Of a stretch of 64,000 nucleotides of DNA, positions 18,304-27,151 are shown piece after piece. The first letter of the stretch is position 1. The number at the start of each line of letters is the position of its first letter. The notes under the pieces were generated by a model. It was not told the DNA's origin, made no database searches, and was given only the letters and a program-made list of their open reading frames with translations. Source of the stretch: Acidobacteriota bacterium (GTDB lineage Bacteria > Acidobacteriota > Vicinamibacteria > Fen-336); contig JAJDNS010000035.1 of NCBI GenBank assembly GCA_022340585.1, positions 1-64,000 on the forward strand. Reading direction: 5' to 3'. The position numbers were made by a program, and so were the translations under genes.

Positions 18304-19755
18304 TCAGGGTAGGGTGTTGCCCACCAACGTGAAGACGGCGCTGCCGGGGAGGTCCAGCTCCGCGACCCCGCCCTCGACCGGCACGGACCCGAGGTCGGCG
18401 CAGTCGAGGGTGGCCGTGGTCGCGTGAAGCACCCACGTCTCGGGGGCTCGCGCCTCCGGCACCACCACCCGGATCCGATCGGGGCCCGCCGCCTTCACTC
18501 CGACGACGACGATCGAGCCCGCGGCGTCGCGGAATGCGGACACGGTGAGCTCGTCCGTATCGGCACTCGCGGCGATGCGCCGGGCTCCCGGGGGCACGAA
18601 GCGAAAGAGCTGCCTCGCGGCGAAGTATCTCTTCTTCGGGGCGTACCGGTGGTGGTCGTTCCTCAGGAGGCCGTAGTAGGTCAACGTCTGGTCGTGCTCG
18701 TGGTAGTTGTCGAAGGCGTCCCAGTGGAGAGCCGCCTGGGCTCCGTGGTTGAGCGCGACGAGGGCGCGACGGGTCGCGACCATCGAGTTCACGTTCCACT
18801 CGTCGCGCGGCGACGAGCCGTCGAAGCCGCCTTCGAGTGCCCCATACTCGGTGAGCCAGATGCGGGTGTCTGGGTGGTGGCTCTCCCGCACGTGCTCCAC
18901 CCGCGGCGCGACGACCGTCTCGCTGGGACCGTAGGAGTGAACGGAGATCACGGCCAGCTGGCTCATCACCGTGTCGTTCGCGAGCAGAGGAGTCTCGTAG
19001 TCGCCGGACCCGGAGGGGTCGACGGCCACCAGCTTGAGGCTGCCCAGCCCCTCCCGCTGCAGTCGGCGGACGACGGTGGCCAGCACGACCGGCGCCTCCT
19101 CGGGATCGACCCGTGGCCCCTCTCCGTGGGAGTAGCAGTCGACCTCGTTGAGGGGGCTGAAGTACTCGAAGTCGACGCCCGCCCGGTGCCTCGCGTAGAA
19201 GGCCATGGACACCACCATCTCCGCGAACTCCTCGTACATGGCGGGATTGAGGTGATGGGGAGGGGGGAAGCGAAGGTCCTCGGTTCGCTCGTACGCGTCG
19301 CACACGGAATGCGTGGGGGGAGGCGCGGAATCGTCGTTCATCCACGTCGGGGTCATTCCGCTGACGGTGAGGAACGGACGGATTCCCTTCGCGTTGAGGT
19401 AGCGAGCCGCCGCCCAGGAGGCCTCGAAGAACGGGCTCGAGTAGCGATCGTCGTAGTAGACCCAGTTAATGTGCGCCGGGTCATCGTCGTCGTTGCGGGC
19501 CTCCCAGTTCGACAGGCCATAGGGGTCCAGGCGGAACAGCGTCGCCCCCAGGTCATCGATGAGGAGGTCGATGGCGGCCTTCTGGGATTCGCGGAAGTAG
19601 GTGCCGTTGAAGTTGACGCCGAAGCCGTCGATCGACTGGAAGGCGCGATCCGGGTCCACGTCGACGCGGGTGGCCTGGGCCCAGGCGAGGGCTGACCCGG
19701 CAAGCCACAGCGACACCATGAGGGCAGCGCGCCGAGTGTGGCAGCAGCGGTGCAT
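18304..19755 (-). CDS. Secreted clan GH-A glycoside hydrolase, GH30-like
   Basis: The 483-residue protein has a signal peptide (residues 1-27, ending LAWAQ). Its catalytic domain opens with FQSIDGFGVNFNG, the characteristic 'IDGFG' strand of GH30 and related families. The proposed acid/base is Glu204 in FSPLNEVD and the nucleophile Glu303 in WLTEYGALEGG. A C-terminal beta domain (about 395-483) with VVVGVKAAGPDRIRV fits the side domain of GH30. The substrate (xylan, glucan, galactan or fucose) cannot be decided. It ends convergently with the carboxylesterase gene, 42 bp apart. The ATG at 19755 follows GAGGAGAAGAAGG. Confidence 0.8.
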   Translation of the reverse strand: MHRCCHTRRAALMVSLWLAGSALAWAQATRVDVDPDRAFQSIDGFGVNFNGTYFRESQKAAIDLLIDDLGATLFRLDPYGLSNWEARNDDDDPAHINWVYYDDRYSSPFFEASWAAARYLNAKGIRPFLTVSGMTPTWMNDDSAPPPTHSVCDAYERTEDLRFPPPHHLNPAMYEEFAEMVVSMAFYARHRAGVDFEYFSPLNEVDCYSHGEGPRVDPEEAPVVLATVVRRLQREGLGSLKLVAVDPSGSGDYETPLLANDTVMSQLAVISVHSYGPSETVVAPRVEHVRESHHPDTRIWLTEYGALEGGFDGSSPRDEWNVNSMVATRRALVALNHGAQAALHWDAFDNYHEHDQTLTYYGLLRNDHHRYAPKKRYFAARQLFRFVPPGARRIAASADTDELTVSAFRDAAGSIVVVGVKAAGPDRIRVVVPEARAPETWVLHATTATLDCADLGSVPVEGGVAELDLPGSAVFTLVGNTLP

Positions 19756-19882
19756 GGGCCTTCTTCTCCTCGGCAGAGATGTCGAGAGTCGCTCGATGAT
19801 ACCGGGCCGGGCGTGAGTACGGAAGCCTGCTTCGCCTCGGGCCGTGGTGTACGAACCCCGCGACACTCCTCGGCGCCGCTCG

Positions 19883-20344
19883 CTATCTGTCGAACGTGAG
19901 GTCGGCGTCGGCGTCGAAGCCGAGCCGGCGGAGCTTCGTGGAGCCTTCCTCGGTCACGTAGAAGTGGCCTTTGACCCGCGCCCTGCCGTCGCGCCGATCC
20001 ACGACCCTCTTCACCGCGCCCGGAAGGTTCAGGAGGCTCACGTCGAACCTCGAGGTGACCTTCTCTTCCCCGAAGCCCGCCAGCTCGAAGCCGGTGGGCT
20101 CGTATCCCCGTCCGAGCTTGTCTCCGTTCAGGGAGAGCTCGTACTCGAACCTCTCCACGGTGATCGGCTCGGGGTTGGGGTTGCGCACGCGGAAGGTGAC
20201 ATCGAGCGAGACACCCGTGATGCCCATGTCCCGCACCTTCAGGCTGTCGACGGCGAGGGTGGGGGCCTTGAGCGCGGCGCACGCCGCCCCGAGGGCGACC
20301 ACGGCGACTCCGAACGGGACGAGGGCTGGCTTGAGCTTCCGCAT
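19883..20344 (-). CDS. LEA14-type (WHy domain) protein, probable lipoprotein
   Basis: This 153-residue protein has a hydrophobic leader ending ALGAAC (Cys22, a slightly atypical lipobox) followed by one late-embryogenesis-abundant type 2 domain: LDVTFRVRNPNPEPITVERFEYELSLNG and later VTSRFDVSLLNL. LEA14-like bacterial proteins are envelope proteins linked to desiccation or used as assembly modules; the molecular role is not known. The ATG at 20344 gives the leader MRKLKPALVPFG. It stands alone between the GH30-like gene and the MopE-like gene. Confidence 0.78.
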   Translation of the reverse strand: MRKLKPALVPFGVAVVALGAACAALKAPTLAVDSLKVRDMGITGVSLDVTFRVRNPNPEPITVERFEYELSLNGDKLGRGYEPTGFELAGFGEEKVTSRFDVSLLNLPGAVKRVVDRRDGRARVKGHFYVTEEGSTKLRRLGFDADADLTFDR

Positions 20345-20531
20345 GGACAGGTTGTGTATCGAGTTCCCGTGGCCTGTCAAGGAGGGCGCGGGAGCATTCC
20401 AGCTCCCTCCGGCCCCGGGCGGTGCTGGCCCCCGGCTCAGAACAGCCAGTCCAGACCGATGCAGAGCTTCACCCCGGGGCCGTCCATGTCGGGGTCCACG
20501 GGCACCGCGGCGTCGCAGCCCCCGCCGCTGG

Positions 20532-21170
20532 TCAGGGCACGCAGAGCCCCGTGCCGTTGGGCTGGGGCACGCACCGCCCTCCCTCGGGACAGCTGACGCG
20601 CTTCCAGGGCGGGCCTTCGCTGCTCGTGAAGGTCTCCCGCCCGGCCTCCGGCGCACACACGAGGACCGACCGGGTGCTCCGGGCGCAGACCTGGGCGTCG
20701 GGGTGGATGACCGCGTTGCCGTCGTCGCAGTCGGTGCCGCACGTGGAGCGTCCCTCGCGGCTGCGATTGCAGCAGCGGGCGTCCGGGTAACCGTCCCCGT
20801 CGGCGTCCCGCATCCCGAACGTCGCGGGGTCACAGTCTTCGTCGTGGTGCTCCGCGTCGCAGATCTCGGTGTTGCCGGGGAAGCGATTCACGTCGTCGTC
20901 GTCGCAGTCGTCTCCCCCGAAGGCCAGGGAGTCGTGACCATCCCCGTCCTGGTCCGGCCCCGGCCGCGGCGTCGTCGGCCGCGGCGGCCGACGTGCCGGC
21001 GTCCTCTTCTTCTTGTCCACCCCCGACGCCTGGGCCCGACCTGTGCCGTGACCCTCGGCCCGCGCTGCCGCCGGCGAGCCGTGCGCCACGAGGCCCCCGA
21101 GCCCAGCCACCAGGACGATCACCACCATCGTGCGCATCCGCCCGAGGTCCCGATGTCTCCCCTGCGCCAT
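20532..21170 (-). CDS. Secreted Cys-rich, Asp-rich protein with a MopE-like metal-binding motif
   Basis: The 212-residue protein has a signal or anchor (hydrophobic about 12-30) and a proline/arginine-rich linker (residues about 50-70). Two Asp-rich segments follow: DQDGDGHDSLAFGGDDCDDD leading into RFPGNTEICD, and DADGDGYPDARCCN with GTDCDDGNAVIHPDAQVC. These match the 'putative metal-binding motif' (MopE-like) family. The last part is Cys-rich (VSCPEGGRCVPQPNGTGLCVP). It is probably a surface calcium- or copper-binding protein; ligand and role are unproven. The ATG at 21170 has GGAGGGG before it. The 187 bp downstream, before 20345, holds nothing I recognise. Confidence 0.75.
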   Translation of the reverse strand: MAQGRHRDLGRMRTMVVIVLVAGLGGLVAHGSPAAARAEGHGTGRAQASGVDKKKRTPARRPPRPTTPRPGPDQDGDGHDSLAFGGDDCDDDDVNRFPGNTEICDAEHHDEDCDPATFGMRDADGDGYPDARCCNRSREGRSTCGTDCDDGNAVIHPDAQVCARSTRSVLVCAPEAGRETFTSSEGPPWKRVSCPEGGRCVPQPNGTGLCVP

Positions 21171-21270
21171 GGCCCCTCCTCTCAATCCTGCCGACTGCGC
21201 CGACGGATTGTCTCACGAGGGGTCGTGACCCGGCCCCGTCCGGCACTCCGGCCCCCCGCCGGAAGTCGAC

Positions 21271-21762
21271 CTAGACTTCAGCCAGCTCCTGCACCGAGAC
21301 GGGTCCGCTGCTCCGAGCATCTCCCGTGACGACCCTCCGCAGGTAGCCCGCCTGGCCCAGGTGGAAGGCGAGATGGGCGCACAGGTGGAGCAGGAACCGC
21401 TGGCAGGAGACCGGGATCCCCCCAGGGGGATCCGGATAGCCCGCCGCCAGGACCTCCGGGGAGAGCGTGGGCAGCACCTGTGACACCATCTCCTTCGTCT
21501 CTCGCAGCTCGGCGGCGTGCTCCGCACGCGTCCCGCTCTTCACGCCGAACTCAGCGTCCCTCTGGCGGACGTAGCCGCTCCCTCCGAGGACCGCCCCCAC
21601 GAAGTGCTTCAGGTTGCCGCTGGCGTGCCGCGCCAGGCTGCCGGCAGGGTTGGTGATGCCGGGAGCCACCCTCCAGAGGCTTTCGTCGTCCGGAAACATC
21701 TCGATCTCGCGGGCCAGACCCTCGAGGTCGCGTTCGAGAATGCGCTGAACGTCCTGCACCAT
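21271..21762 (-). CDS. DinB/YfiT-like four-helix-bundle protein
   Basis: The 163-residue protein has the DinB-superfamily pattern of three metal-binding histidines: one in LARHASGNLKH near residue 46 and two in HLCAHLAFHLGQAGYLRR near residues 130-140. Members bind Zn2+ or Ni2+ and include bacillithiol and mycothiol S-transferases, but most are uncharacterised. The initiator at 21762 is preceded by GGGGGAGGAC. The gene is divergent from the FG-GAP gene, with 59 bp between the starts. Confidence 0.82.
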   Translation of the reverse strand: MVQDVQRILERDLEGLAREIEMFPDDESLWRVAPGITNPAGSLARHASGNLKHFVGAVLGGSGYVRQRDAEFGVKSGTRAEHAAELRETKEMVSQVLPTLSPEVLAAGYPDPPGGIPVSCQRFLLHLCAHLAFHLGQAGYLRRVVTGDARSSGPVSVQELAEV

Positions 21763-21821
21763 GGCGTCCTCCCCCCTGGCGTCTCGGAGACGCGGGACGA
21801 CGGTCGTCGCCCCAGGTTAGG

Positions 21822-23015
21822 ATGCACTCCATGCAAAGCCAAGGTCTAATCTCCGAAACCGCTCGGGCCATCGTGCTGGCGCTGGTCGGCGGTGGCGTCG
21901 GCACGGGCCTCGTCGGGGCCGACGACGGAGCCCTGAGATTCCGCGTTCAGCCGCTCTTCATGGACGCGAACGAGGGATGTGCACTCGCCGACGTGGACCA
22001 GGACGGCCGAATGGACGTAATCGCGGGTCGCAACTGGTACGCTGCCCCCGGATTCACGCCACGGCCGCTGCGGATGATCGACGACTGGGACGGCTACGTG
22101 CTCTCCAACGGTGACCACGTCTACGACGTCAACGGCGACGGCTACCCGGACGTGGTCTCGGGCGGCTTCATGCTCGAGGAGGTCCACTGGTATGAGAACC
22201 CGGGCCCGGAGGGTCTGGCCCGGGGCCACCTCTGGAGGCAGCACCTCCTGATCCAGACCGGCGCCACCGAGAACGAGGGCCAGTTGCTCACCGACCTCGA
22301 CGGTGACGGCGTCCCCGAGTGGCTGGTCAGCAGCTGGAACAAGAAGAGCCCGCTGGTGGCGTGGAGGCTGGAGAACCTCGGGAGGGTCGAGACCGAGGCG
22401 GTGACCCGGCGGATCGTCATAGGAGCGTCCGGCAACGGTCACGGGCTGGGCCTCGGCGACCTCAGCGGCGACGGGCTGGCCGACCTCCTCTTCGAGGACG
22501 GCTGGTACGAGCGACCCGCCGACCACGCCCTCGACGAGCCCTGGAGCCTTCACGAGGACTGGTCGATCCACGCGAGCATCCCCATGCTCGTGGTCGATGT
22601 CGACGGCGACGGGCGCAACGACGTGATCGTCGGTGAGGCCCACGACTACGGGCTGTACTGGCTGAGACAGGTCGCCGACGGCGACGGTGTCCGCTTCGAG
22701 CGCCACGTCATCGACGACACCTTCAGCCAGGTTCACGCCCTTCATCTGGCCGACCTCGACGGCGACGGAGACGAGGAGCTGATCGCCGGCAAGCGCGTTC
22801 TGGCCCACAACGGCAACGACCCCGGCGCCCACGATCCTCCCTGCCTCTTCTACTACCAGTGGGACCCGAAGGGGGCGACCTTTGAGCGCTTCACCCTCGA
22901 CGAAGGCCGAGTTGGCGTGGGCCTCCAGATCCACACCGCCGACCTGGACGGAAACGGCCGCACCGACATCCTGGTCGCCGGCAAGAGCGGCACCTACCTG
23001 CTCTTCAACGAGTAG
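21822..23015 (+). CDS. Secreted FG-GAP/VCBS repeat beta-propeller protein
   Basis: The 397-residue protein starts with a signal peptide (about 1-33) and contains seven D-x-[DN]-x-D/N-G calcium-loop repeats: DVDQDGRMDVI, DVNGDGYPDVV, DLDGDGVPEWL, DLSGDGLADLL, DVDGDGRNDVI, DLDGDGDEELI and DLDGNGRTDIL. This is the pattern of an integrin-like seven-bladed propeller. Such proteins are extracellular or periplasmic binding modules, abundant in Planctomycetes and Acidobacteriota; no enzyme domain is attached. ATG 21822 or 21831 could be the start. It lies 91 bp before the dehydrogenase gene. Confidence 0.85.
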   Translation: MHSMQSQGLISETARAIVLALVGGGVGTGLVGADDGALRFRVQPLFMDANEGCALADVDQDGRMDVIAGRNWYAAPGFTPRPLRMIDDWDGYVLSNGDHVYDVNGDGYPDVVSGGFMLEEVHWYENPGPEGLARGHLWRQHLLIQTGATENEGQLLTDLDGDGVPEWLVSSWNKKSPLVAWRLENLGRVETEAVTRRIVIGASGNGHGLGLGDLSGDGLADLLFEDGWYERPADHALDEPWSLHEDWSIHASIPMLVVDVDGDGRNDVIVGEAHDYGLYWLRQVADGDGVRFERHVIDDTFSQVHALHLADLDGDGDEELIAGKRVLAHNGNDPGAHDPPCLFYYQWDPKGATFERFTLDEGRVGVGLQIHTADLDGNGRTDILVAGKSGTYLLFNE

Positions 23016-23106
23016 CCGCCCCCCCCTCCGACGGCGTTGGGCCGGCGGCTTTGACGCCTCGGGGCGCCACGCATAGAGTCTCCCAGAGGCACGCCAAGGA
23101 GCAGCC

Positions 23107-25566
23107 ATGACCACTCAGGAACTCCCCCGGGAAGCTCGCGTCGTCATCATCGGTGGTGGTGTCATAGGGTGTTCGGTGGCCTACCACCTGGCTCATCTGG
23201 GCTGGAGCGACGTGGTCCTCCTGGAGCGTGACCGGTTGACGAGCGGCACCACCTGGCACGCGGCCGGCCTGATCACCACCTTTGGCTCGACCTCGGCGAC
23301 CTCGGTCGAGATGCGCATGTACACGCGCGACCTCTATGGACGCCTGGAGGCGGAAACCGGGCTGAGTACCGGCTTCGAGCCCCTGGGCTTCATCGAGCTG
23401 GCCGCGGACGAGGACCGGTTGGAGGAGTATCGCCGGGTCGCCGCGTTCAACCGGATGTGCGGAAATGACGTCGAGGAGATCGGACCCGACGAGATCAAGA
23501 GGCTCTTCCCCCTGGCCCGGGTGGACGACGTCCAGGCGGGCTTCTACTTGAGGCAGGACGGTCGCGTCAACCCCGTGGACGCGACCATGGCCCTGGCCAG
23601 GGGCGCTCAACAGAAGGGCGTGAAGATCCTCGAGGGTGTGTCGGTCACGGACGTTGCCACGCACAACGGCCGCGCCGCGGGTGTCGCCACGACTCGGGGC
23701 ACGATCAAGGCGGAGTTCGTCGTCAATTGCGCCGGCATGTGGGCCCGGCAGTTGGGCGCCCTCAGCGGCGTGACCATCCCCAACCAGTCGACCGAGCACT
23801 ACTACCTCATCACCGAGCCCATCGAGGGGATGACACGACAGCTTCCGATCATCGAGGACCCTTCCAGCCACGGCTACTACCGAGAGGAAGGCGGTGGCTT
23901 GATGATCGGCCTGTTCGAACCGGTCTGCGCTCCATGGAAGGTGGACGGCGTCCCCGACGACTTCTCCTTCGGCGAGATACCGCCCGACTGGGATCGCATG
24001 ACGCCCTTCCTCGAAAAGGCCATGAGCCGCATCCCCGTCTCGCAGGAGGTCGGTCTCAGGAAGTTCTTCTGTGGTCCCGAGAGCTTCACCCCGGACATGG
24101 GCGTGGCCTTCGGAGAGGCACCGGAGGTTCAGAACTACTTCGTCGCCGCCGGCCTCAACTCCATCGGCATCATCACCGGACCCGGGCTCGGCCGGATCAT
24201 GGCCCAGTGGATCACCACCGGCGATCCGGGCGCAGACATCACCGGCATCAACGTGGATCGCTTTCACCCCTACCAGTGCAATCCCGAGTACCGCAAGACC
24301 CGCGTGGTCGAGACCCTGGGGCTGGTCTACCGGCGCCACTACCCCACCCGCGTGCCCCAGACCGCGCGCGACTGCAAGCGCTCGCCCTTTCACGATCGAC
24401 TGAGGGACGAGCGCGCCTACTTCACCGACGTGAGTGGCTGGGAGAGCCCGGCATGGTATGCGCCGGAGGGTCAGGAGCCCAGGGTCGACAAGCTCTCCTG
24501 GGGACGTCAGAACTGGTTCCCCTACTGGGAAGCAGAGCACAGGGCCTGCCGCGAGGGCGTCATCGCCATGGACATGACCTTCATGGGGAAGTTCCTGGTC
24601 CAGGGACGTGACGCCGGCAAGGTGCTCGACTACATCTCGGCCAACAGCGTCGACGGCCCGATCGAGACCATCACCTACACCCAGTTCCTCAACGAGCGCG
24701 GCACGCTGGAGGCGGACGTCACCGTGACCAAGCAGACGGAGGAGCGCTTCGTCGTCGTTGTCACCGACACCATGCACCGTCACGTGGAGGCCTGGATCAG
24801 GCGCCACATTCCCGACGACGCCCATTGCTTCGTCACCGACATCACCGGCGGCATCGGCCAGCTCAACGTGCAGGGCCCCCGATCCCGAGAGCTCCTGCAG
24901 TCCATCACCTCGGCGGATCTGTCCGACGACGCTTTCCCCTTCCGCACCGCGCGGGAGATCGACATCGGGTTCGCGCGTGCGTTCTGCAACCGAATCACCT
25001 ACGTGGGCGAGCTCGGGTACGAGCTGAACATCCCCGCCGAGCAGGCCGTGCACGTCTACGACCGTGTGATCGAGGCGGGGAAACAGTTCGGCCTGCGCCA
25101 CGCCGGCCTGAGGGCCCTGGGCAGCCTCCGCATGGAGAAGGGCTACCGCGACTACGGCCACGACATCGACAACACCGACGACGCCTACGAGACGGGGCTC
25201 GGGTTCGCCGTGGATCTCGCCAAGCCGGACTTCATCGGCAGGGCGTACTGCGTCGAGAAGAAGGCCCAGGGACCCGCCTACGACCGACGCCTGCTACAGG
25301 TGCTGGTCAAGGACCCCGAGCCGCTGCTCTATCACGCCGAGGTGGTCTATCGAAACGACGAGGCCGTCGGCTATGTCCGGGCGGCGAGCTACGGCTTCAC
25401 CCTCGGGGGCGCCGTGGGTCTGGCCATGATCGAGGCTGGCACGCCCATCGACAAGGCGTACCTGGCGGAGGGTCAGTGGGAGGTCGACATCGCCGGAAGG
25501 AGGTACCCGGCCGAGGTGTCGCTGAGACCCATGTACGATCCGAAGATGGAGCGCATCAAGCGCTAG
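23107..25566 (+). CDS. FAD-dependent sarcosine/dimethylglycine dehydrogenase-type protein with GcvT C-terminal half
   Basis: The 819-residue protein has an N-terminal FAD-dependent DAO domain (residues about 10-370: VVIIGGGVIGCSVAYHL and LTSGTTWHAAGL, where the His of TWHAAG is the covalent FAD attachment site in mammalian sarcosine and dimethylglycine dehydrogenases). It ends in a GcvT-like folate domain (about 430-815, with FLNERGTLEADVTV and GLRALGSLRMEKGYRDYGHD). Such enzymes demethylate N-methylglycines and pass the formaldehyde unit to tetrahydrofolate. Domain order and length match DMGDH/SARDH. The ATG follows AAGGAGCAGCC. The neighbours do not form a betaine pathway, so the substrate stays open. 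Confidence 0.9.
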   Translation: MTTQELPREARVVIIGGGVIGCSVAYHLAHLGWSDVVLLERDRLTSGTTWHAAGLITTFGSTSATSVEMRMYTRDLYGRLEAETGLSTGFEPLGFIELAADEDRLEEYRRVAAFNRMCGNDVEEIGPDEIKRLFPLARVDDVQAGFYLRQDGRVNPVDATMALARGAQQKGVKILEGVSVTDVATHNGRAAGVATTRGTIKAEFVVNCAGMWARQLGALSGVTIPNQSTEHYYLITEPIEGMTRQLPIIEDPSSHGYYREEGGGLMIGLFEPVCAPWKVDGVPDDFSFGEIPPDWDRMTPFLEKAMSRIPVSQEVGLRKFFCGPESFTPDMGVAFGEAPEVQNYFVAAGLNSIGIITGPGLGRIMAQWITTGDPGADITGINVDRFHPYQCNPEYRKTRVVETLGLVYRRHYPTRVPQTARDCKRSPFHDRLRDERAYFTDVSGWESPAWYAPEGQEPRVDKLSWGRQNWFPYWEAEHRACREGVIAMDMTFMGKFLVQGRDAGKVLDYISANSVDGPIETITYTQFLNERGTLEADVTVTKQTEERFVVVVTDTMHRHVEAWIRRHIPDDAHCFVTDITGGIGQLNVQGPRSRELLQSITSADLSDDAFPFRTAREIDIGFARAFCNRITYVGELGYELNIPAEQAVHVYDRVIEAGKQFGLRHAGLRALGSLRMEKGYRDYGHDIDNTDDAYETGLGFAVDLAKPDFIGRAYCVEKKAQGPAYDRRLLQVLVKDPEPLLYHAEVVYRNDEAVGYVRAASYGFTLGGAVGLAMIEAGTPIDKAYLAEGQWEVDIAGRRYPAEVSLRPMYDPKMERIKR

Positions 25567-25606
25567 TTCGGCCCGCGTCTTGCTGACGGGCGGGCGCGCG
25601 CCAGGG

Positions 25607-27151
25607 TCAGGCCCTCTCTTCGTAGGGGCTCGCCAGCCCTCGGGGACGCGGCAAGGCGACGACGAACGTCGTCCCCAGGCCGCGTCCCTCGGACTCCGCC
25701 CACACCCGTCCGCCGTGGGCCTCGACGATGCGCAGCACCAGGGCCAGCCCCACGCCAGTGCCCTCCACCGACGGATCCAGCTTCACGAAGATGTCGAACA
25801 CCCGCTCGAGAAAACGGGCCTCGAGGCCTCGCCCGTTGTCGCGGACGAAGAAGAGGTGCTCGTCGTCTCCACCGCTCCGGGTTCCGATCTCGATTCGAGG
25901 GTCGTCGCCATCGCTGAACTTGGCGGCGTTCTCGACCAGGTTCTGCAGGACCTCGCCCAGACGCTGACGGTCGGCGTGAACCACCGGGAGGTCGGGGGCG
26001 ATCTCGACCGTTATCCCCTTCCTCTCGAGCTCGCCCCGGATCGACTCGACCGCCTCCCGGGCGAGCTGACCCACGTCGACCTCTTCCGGTGAGTTCACGA
26101 CCCGCCCTATCCGCGACAGGTCGAGGAGGTCGTCGAGGAGCCCGTGCATCCGCTCCGCCGCGGCCACCACCCTCCCGATGTGCTGCCGCGCCTCGTCGTG
26201 CTTCCCCGCTGCGAGATCTGTGTCGGCCAGCCCGCCAAATCCGGCGATGGTGACCAGTGGGGTCTTGAGGTCGTGGGAGACGGTGTAGGTGAAGCGTTCG
26301 AGCTCGGTGTTCTTCGCAGCGAGGTCGCTCCGCTCTGCGCGCAGGGCTTCCTCGTGGGTCCGGATGTCTCCCGCCATGCGGTTCAGCGCCCGGGCGAGAT
26401 CCCCGAGCTCGTCCGGCGAGTCGAGGGTCAAGGGAGGATGGTCCAGGTTGCCGGCGGCGATCTCTCCGGCGGCCCGGCTCATCTCGGCGAGGGGGCGGGC
26501 GAGCGTGCGGGAGAGGAGGACCGCGGTGAGGGTGCCCATGCCCAGAACCACCACCAGCGCGCCGGCACCCAGCGTGAGCAACGAGCTCCGGTAGCTCGCC
26601 CACATCCGAGCCGTGCGCTGCTCCAGTCCCCGGAACGAGGCCTGCCACGGTCTCTGGCGCACGCGGACCACCCCCCAGCCCGCGGTCACCCCGCCGGAAG
26701 AGATCCTGAAGTAGATCTCGGTTCCATTCGGGACCGGCACCAGCTCGATGCCGGTCCCCCCTTCCCGGGGGAGGACCTCCGGGAAGACGTCGCCGTACTG
26801 CGCGTTCGACGGAGTGCCGTCGGTCAGGACGCGGCCCTCGGCATCGAGCACCAGGAACCGGTCGATCGGGAGCCAGGCCCGAATCTCCTCGATGTGCTCG
26901 TTGATGTGCTCGACGTCGAGCTGGTAGAGGGAGCTGAAGAGGCGGGCTCCGAGGTAGGCGGCCATTCCTCGCAGGGCCTCCTCCTCGTCGGCGAGGCTCG
27001 CGGCGCTCGCCGCATCCTGAATCTCCCCCTGCAGCAGCCGGGACTGGTGAAACGCCACGGCGCCGGCGGCAACGAGCGCGCTGGTGACGACCACGAGGAC
27101 GAGTCCGACGAGCCAGAGCGCATAGCGCGTTCCGATGCCGCGGAGACGCAT
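25607..27151 (-). CDS. Membrane sensor histidine kinase with HAMP domain
   Basis: The 514-residue protein has TM1 (about 10-33), a periplasmic sensor region of roughly 145 residues, TM2 (about 183-205), HAMP, HisKA with the phospho-acceptor His in TYTVSHDLKTPLVTI, and HATPase_c with NLVENAAKFSDG (N box), DNGRGLE (G1) and GTGVGLAL (G2). It phosphorylates an unidentified response regulator; none is encoded nearby. Its ATG (27151) shares its A with the TGA of the PhnD-like binding-protein gene (TGATG), so the two are translationally coupled. An upstream in-frame start at 27187 would lie inside that gene. Confidence 0.92.
   Translation of the reverse strand: MRLRGIGTRYALWLVGLVLVVVTSALVAAGAVAFHQSRLLQGEIQDAASAASLADEEEALRGMAAYLGARLFSSLYQLDVEHINEHIEEIRAWLPIDRFLVLDAEGRVLTDGTPSNAQYGDVFPEVLPREGGTGIELVPVPNGTEIYFRISSGGVTAGWGVVRVRQRPWQASFRGLEQRTARMWASYRSSLLTLGAGALVVVLGMGTLTAVLLSRTLARPLAEMSRAAGEIAAGNLDHPPLTLDSPDELGDLARALNRMAGDIRTHEEALRAERSDLAAKNTELERFTYTVSHDLKTPLVTIAGFGGLADTDLAAGKHDEARQHIGRVVAAAERMHGLLDDLLDLSRIGRVVNSPEEVDVGQLAREAVESIRGELERKGITVEIAPDLPVVHADRQRLGEVLQNLVENAAKFSDGDDPRIEIGTRSGGDDEHLFFVRDNGRGLEARFLERVFDIFVKLDPSVEGTGVGLALVLRIVEAHGGRVWAESEGRGLGTTFVVALPRPRGLASPYEERA

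Noticed and set aside
20345..20531. 187-bp gap between the LEA14-like and MopE-like genes checked for a small gene or RNA.
   Set aside because: No ORF with a ribosome binding site, no hairpin-T-tract and no tRNA-like fold were evident.
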